Positions 6,055 through 8,327 of a stretch of 8,327 bases of DNA are shown piece by piece. The stretch is taken from contig SFVC01000053.1 of NCBI GenBank assembly GCA_004560375.1, positions 1-8,327 of the forward strand, in the 5' to 3' direction. The notes below the pieces were generated by a model. That model was not told the DNA's origin. It searched no databases and worked only from the letters and a program-made list of their open reading frames with translations. Position 1 is the stretch's first letter, and the number at the start of each line of letters is the position of its first letter. Source of the stretch: a bacterium. Lineage in GTDB: Bacteria; Bacillota; Clostridia; Oscillospirales; Oscillospiraceae. The position numbers were made by a program, and so were the translations under genes.

Positions 6055-8001
6055 ATGGAACGAAACTTCTTGCCCATCTCCCGGGCGGATATGAAGCGCC
6101 GGGGCTGGGAACAGTGCGATTTTGTATATGTCATCGGCGACGCCTACGTGGACCATCCCACCTTCGGCCACGCCATCATCTCCCGGGTGCTGGAGGACGC
6201 GGGCTACAAGGTGGGCATCATCTCCCAGCCGGACTGGAAGGACCCGGAGAGCATCCTGGCCCTGGGGGAGCCCCGCCTCGGCTTTCTGGTGATGAGCGGC
6301 AACATGGACTCCATGGTGAACCACTACTCCGTGTCAAAAAAACGGCGCAAAACGGACGCCTTCACCCCCGGCGGCGTCACCGGCAAGCGGCCGGACCACG
6401 CTGCCGTGGTCTACTGCAACCTCATCCGCCGGACCTTCCCCCACAAGCCCGTCATTGTCGGCGGCATTGAGGCCAGCCTCCGCCGCCTGGCCCACTACGA
6501 CTACTGGTCCGACTCCCTGAAGCGCTCCCTGCTGCTGGACTCCCAGGCGGACCTGCTGCTCTACGGCATGGGGGAGCGGAGCATCCTGGAGGTGGCGGAG
6601 GCCCTGGACAGCGGCCTGGACATCTCCGACATCACTTATGTCCGCGGCTCCGTCTACAAGACCCGGAGTTTGGAGAGCGTCTACGACGCCCTGACTTTGC
6701 CCTCCTACGAAGCCCTGTGCGCCGACCGGCGGACCTATGCCGAGAGCTTTTACAGGCAATACTGCAACACCGACCCCTTCATCGCCAAGCGGCTGGCGGA
6801 GCCCTACGAAAAGGAGGGCTGCTGGGTGGTCCAGAACCCGCCCCAGGAGCCGCTGACCACGGAGGAGATGGACCACGTCTACGCCCTGCCCTACATGCGG
6901 ACCTACCACCCCTCCTATGAAAAGGCGGGCGGCGTCCCCGCCATCGAGGAGGTCAAGTTCAGCCTGACGAGCAACCGGGGGTGCTTCGGCGGCTGCTCCT
7001 TCTGCGCCCTGACCTTCCACCAGGGCCGCATCGTCCAGACCCGGAGCCACGAGGCCATTATCGACGAGGCCAGGGAAGTCATCCAGGACCCGGATTTCAA
7101 GGGCTACATCCACGACGTGGGCGGCCCCACCGCCAACTTCCGCCATCCCAGCTGCCAGAAGCAGCTGACGAAGGGCGTCTGCCCCAACCGCCAGTGTTTG
7201 TTCCCCACGCCCTGCAAGAATCTGCAGGTGGACCACCGGGACTATCTGGAGCTGCTGCGGAAGCTCCGGGCGCTGCCGGGGGTGAAAAAGGTGTTCATCC
7301 GCAGCGGCATCCGGTTCGACTATCTGCTGTGCGACAAGGACGACACCTTCTTGAAAGAAATGGTGAAGCACCACATCTCCGGCCAGCTGAAGGTCGCGCC
7401 GGAGCACGTGTCCGACCCGGTGCTGAAAATGATGGGCAAACCGCCCAACGCCGTCTATCAGAAATTCATCGCGAAGTACCAGCGGCTCAACGAAAAGCTG
7501 GGCATGAAGCAGTACGTGGTGCCCTACCTTATGAGCAGTCACCCCGGCTCCACGCTGAAAGAGGCCGTCAAGCTGGCGGAGTACCTGCGGGACCTGGGCT
7601 ATATGCCGGAGCAGGTCCAGGACTTCTACCCCACCCCCTCCACCATCTCCACCGTCATGTACTACACCGGCCTGGACCCCCGGACCATGGAGCCGGTGTA
7701 TGTCCCCACCAATCCCCATGAAAAGGCCATGCAGCGGGCGCTCATCCAGTACCGGGACCCGAAGAATTACGCTCTCGTCCGGGAGGCCCTGGAAAAGGCG
7801 GGACGGCAGGACCTGATCGGCTTCGGCAGGGAATGCCTCATCCGGCCCTATCCGCCGAAGAAGGACGCCGGAAAGTCCGGCGGCAGAACGGGCACCGGAA
7901 AGCCCACCGGAAAGGAGCCGCCCCGGAAAAGCGGGAAGGCCCCTCAAAAAGGCAAGCCCGCCCCCCCGCGGGAAAACCGTCCCCGCCGGAAGAAACGGTA
8001 A
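6055..8001 (+). CDS. YgiQ-family radical SAM protein
   Basis: Radical S-adenosylmethionine enzyme family (UPF0313/YgiQ) of unestablished reaction; members cleave SAM reductively, releasing 5'-deoxyadenosine or methionine. 648 residues. The N-terminal part begins FLPISRADMKRRGW and contains GDAYVDHPTFGHAIISR, typical of YgiQ. The radical SAM motif is CFGGCSFC, with Cys310, Cys314 and Cys317 binding the 4Fe-4S cluster. A second group, Cys367, Cys376, Cys381 and Cys387 (SCQ...VCPNRQC...PC), resembles the cysteine cluster in E. coli YgiQ. KVAPEH and the DPKNYALVREAL region mark the C-terminal family domain. From about residue 601 a 47-residue Lys/Arg/Pro/Gly-rich tail follows, probably disordered. 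The ATG at 6055 is chosen because AAAGGGGAG precedes it and a promoter lies just upstream. It has its own promoter and terminator, so it is monocistronic. Confidence 0.93.
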   Translation: MERNFLPISRADMKRRGWEQCDFVYVIGDAYVDHPTFGHAIISRVLEDAGYKVGIISQPDWKDPESILALGEPRLGFLVMSGNMDSMVNHYSVSKKRRKTDAFTPGGVTGKRPDHAAVVYCNLIRRTFPHKPVIVGGIEASLRRLAHYDYWSDSLKRSLLLDSQADLLLYGMGERSILEVAEALDSGLDISDITYVRGSVYKTRSLESVYDALTLPSYEALCADRRTYAESFYRQYCNTDPFIAKRLAEPYEKEGCWVVQNPPQEPLTTEEMDHVYALPYMRTYHPSYEKAGGVPAIEEVKFSLTSNRGCFGGCSFCALTFHQGRIVQTRSHEAIIDEAREVIQDPDFKGYIHDVGGPTANFRHPSCQKQLTKGVCPNRQCLFPTPCKNLQVDHRDYLELLRKLRALPGVKKVFIRSGIRFDYLLCDKDDTFLKEMVKHHISGQLKVAPEHVSDPVLKMMGKPPNAVYQKFIAKYQRLNEKLGMKQYVVPYLMSSHPGSTLKEAVKLAEYLRDLGYMPEQVQDFYPTPSTISTVMYYTGLDPRTMEPVYVPTNPHEKAMQRALIQYRDPKNYALVREALEKAGRQDLIGFGRECLIRPYPPKKDAGKSGGRTGTGKPTGKEPPRKSGKAPQKGKPAPPRENRPRRKKR

Positions 8002-8003
8002 CG

Positions 8004-8033
8004 GAAAACGCCCATCATGGGCGTTTTCTTTTT
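8004..8033 (+). terminator. Rho-independent terminator after the YgiQ-family gene
   Basis: 11-bp stem: GAAAACGCCCA (8004-8014) with TGGGCGTTTTC (8018-8028), loop TCA, followed directly by TTTTT (8029-8033). It starts 2 nt after the TAA. Confidence 0.92.
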
Positions 8034-8034
8034 C

Positions 8035-8063
8035 GCATAAGCGCCATTTCCCCCGCATAGGAT
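8035..8063 (+). promoter_or_regulatory. Putative sigma-E (mother-cell) promoter of spoIIID
   Basis: GCATAAG (8035-8041), 14-nt spacer, CATAGGAT (8056-8063). This compares with the B. subtilis SigE pattern of an ATA-centred -35 and CATACAAT -10 at about this spacing. Six of eight -10 bases agree. spoIIID is a SigE-dependent gene in B. subtilis, which adds weight. The site would start transcription near 8070. Confidence 0.5.
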
Positions 8064-8094
8064 GAACCAACAAGAGGCGGGGAGTGAAGGTGTT

Positions 8095-8327
8095 TTGAAG
8101 GAAAATATGGAGGAGCGGGCGGAACGCCTGGCTCTTTACATCATAGAGAACCGGACCACGGTCCGCGCCGCCGCGCAGAAATTCGGCATCAGCAAAAGCA
8201 CGGTACACAAGGACATTTCCGAGCGGCTGCCCCTGTTCAACCGCCCGCTGTACTTACAGGTCAAGGAAGTGCTGGACGTCAACAAGGCCCAGCGGCACAT
8301 CCGGGGCGGCATCGCCACCCGGAAGAA
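8095..8327 (+). CDS. spoIIID: Sporulation transcriptional regulator SpoIIID, N-terminal part (3' end outside window)
   Basis: Small DNA-binding regulator that acts in the mother cell during endospore formation, activating and repressing SigE-dependent genes. The window holds 77 complete codons of an expected 80-95 residue protein. The helix-turn-helix region TVRAAAQKFGISKSTVHKD is nearly the same as in B. subtilis SpoIIID (TVRVIAKEFGVSKSTVHKD). ERLP, VKEVLD and RHIRGG follow, as in the family. The TTG at 8095 is chosen as start because it gives the B. subtilis N-terminal length, with the EER of the family at residues 6-8, and purine-rich GGGGAG and AAGG lie just upstream. ATG 8107 would drop four residues and lacks a well-spaced site. 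The in-frame ATG at 8062 lies inside the putative promoter. The gene shows the organism is, or descends from, a spore former. Confidence 0.92.
   Translation, partial: MKENMEERAERLALYIIENRTTVRAAAQKFGISKSTVHKDISERLPLFNRPLYLQVKEVLDVNKAQRHIRGGIATRK

Noticed and set aside
4662..6134. 490-codon minus-strand open frame opposite the aminotransferase gene
   Set aside because: It is antisense to a clear PLP enzyme with all motifs. Its translation is rich in Gly, Val, His and Gln with no recognisable domain, as expected from the opposite strand of a GC-rich gene.
6334..8208. 624-codon minus-strand open frame opposite the radical SAM gene
   Set aside because: It is antisense to a complete YgiQ-family gene, crosses its terminator and the spoIIID start, and has no domain or credible ribosome-binding site. 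It is a composition artefact.
1..8327. tRNA, rRNA, CRISPR array, insertion sequence or prophage signals
   Set aside because: No such element was recognised on either strand. The window is almost fully occupied by metabolic and regulatory genes.

Overview
The window is about 8.3 kb of GC-rich DNA (clearly above 50% G+C in the genes, with AT-rich gaps between them). It carries six complete protein genes on recognisable families, one gene in two regulatory groups on the left edge (partial) and one on the right edge (partial). A sporulation regulator (SpoIIID) with a SigE-like promoter, together with Gram-positive ribosome-binding sites, points to an endospore-forming Firmicute. The high GC suggests a gut member of the Oscillospirales (Oscillibacter/Flavonifractor-like). 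That placement is inference.

Layout. Bases 1-751 (+) are the C-terminal part of a branched-chain amino-acid aminotransferase (IlvE), closed by a bidirectional terminator. On the minus strand, bases 4617 to 810 form a tight five-gene unit, read in this order: HpcH/HpaI-family aldolase, nitroreductase-family flavoprotein, class II (fuculose-phosphate-type) aldolase, MtnA (5-methylthioribose-1-phosphate isomerase) and a DeoD-type purine nucleoside phosphorylase. Gaps are 26 nt, 3 nt, an 8-nt overlap and 34 nt. A good sigma-A-type promoter sits at 4649-4677. Diverging from it is a fold-type I aminotransferase (4788-5951, +) whose promoter region holds a perfect inverted repeat. Next comes a YgiQ-family radical SAM protein (6055-8001, +) with its own promoter and terminator, and then the start of spoIIID (from 8095, +).

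How the genes may work together. Phosphorylase, MtnA isomerase and class II aldolase are the three activities of the DHAP shunt. That route salvages 5'-deoxyadenosine (the by-product of radical SAM enzymes) and 5'-methylthioadenosine to adenine, dihydroxyacetone phosphate and acetaldehyde or 2-methylthioacetaldehyde. Here the first step would be done by a hexameric DeoD-type enzyme instead of MtnP or a nucleosidase plus kinase. In this DeoD the N-terminal His that in E. coli PNP contacts the ribose 5'-OH is replaced by Cys, which fits substrates lacking that hydroxyl. The second aldolase and the flavoprotein at the head of the operon are not part of the described shunt and may extend it. The radical SAM gene close by is the kind of enzyme that makes 5'-deoxyadenosine, but a functional link is only suggestive.

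No tRNA, rRNA, CRISPR array, insertion sequence, attachment site or origin was seen. No gene-free stretch exceeds 300 bases.
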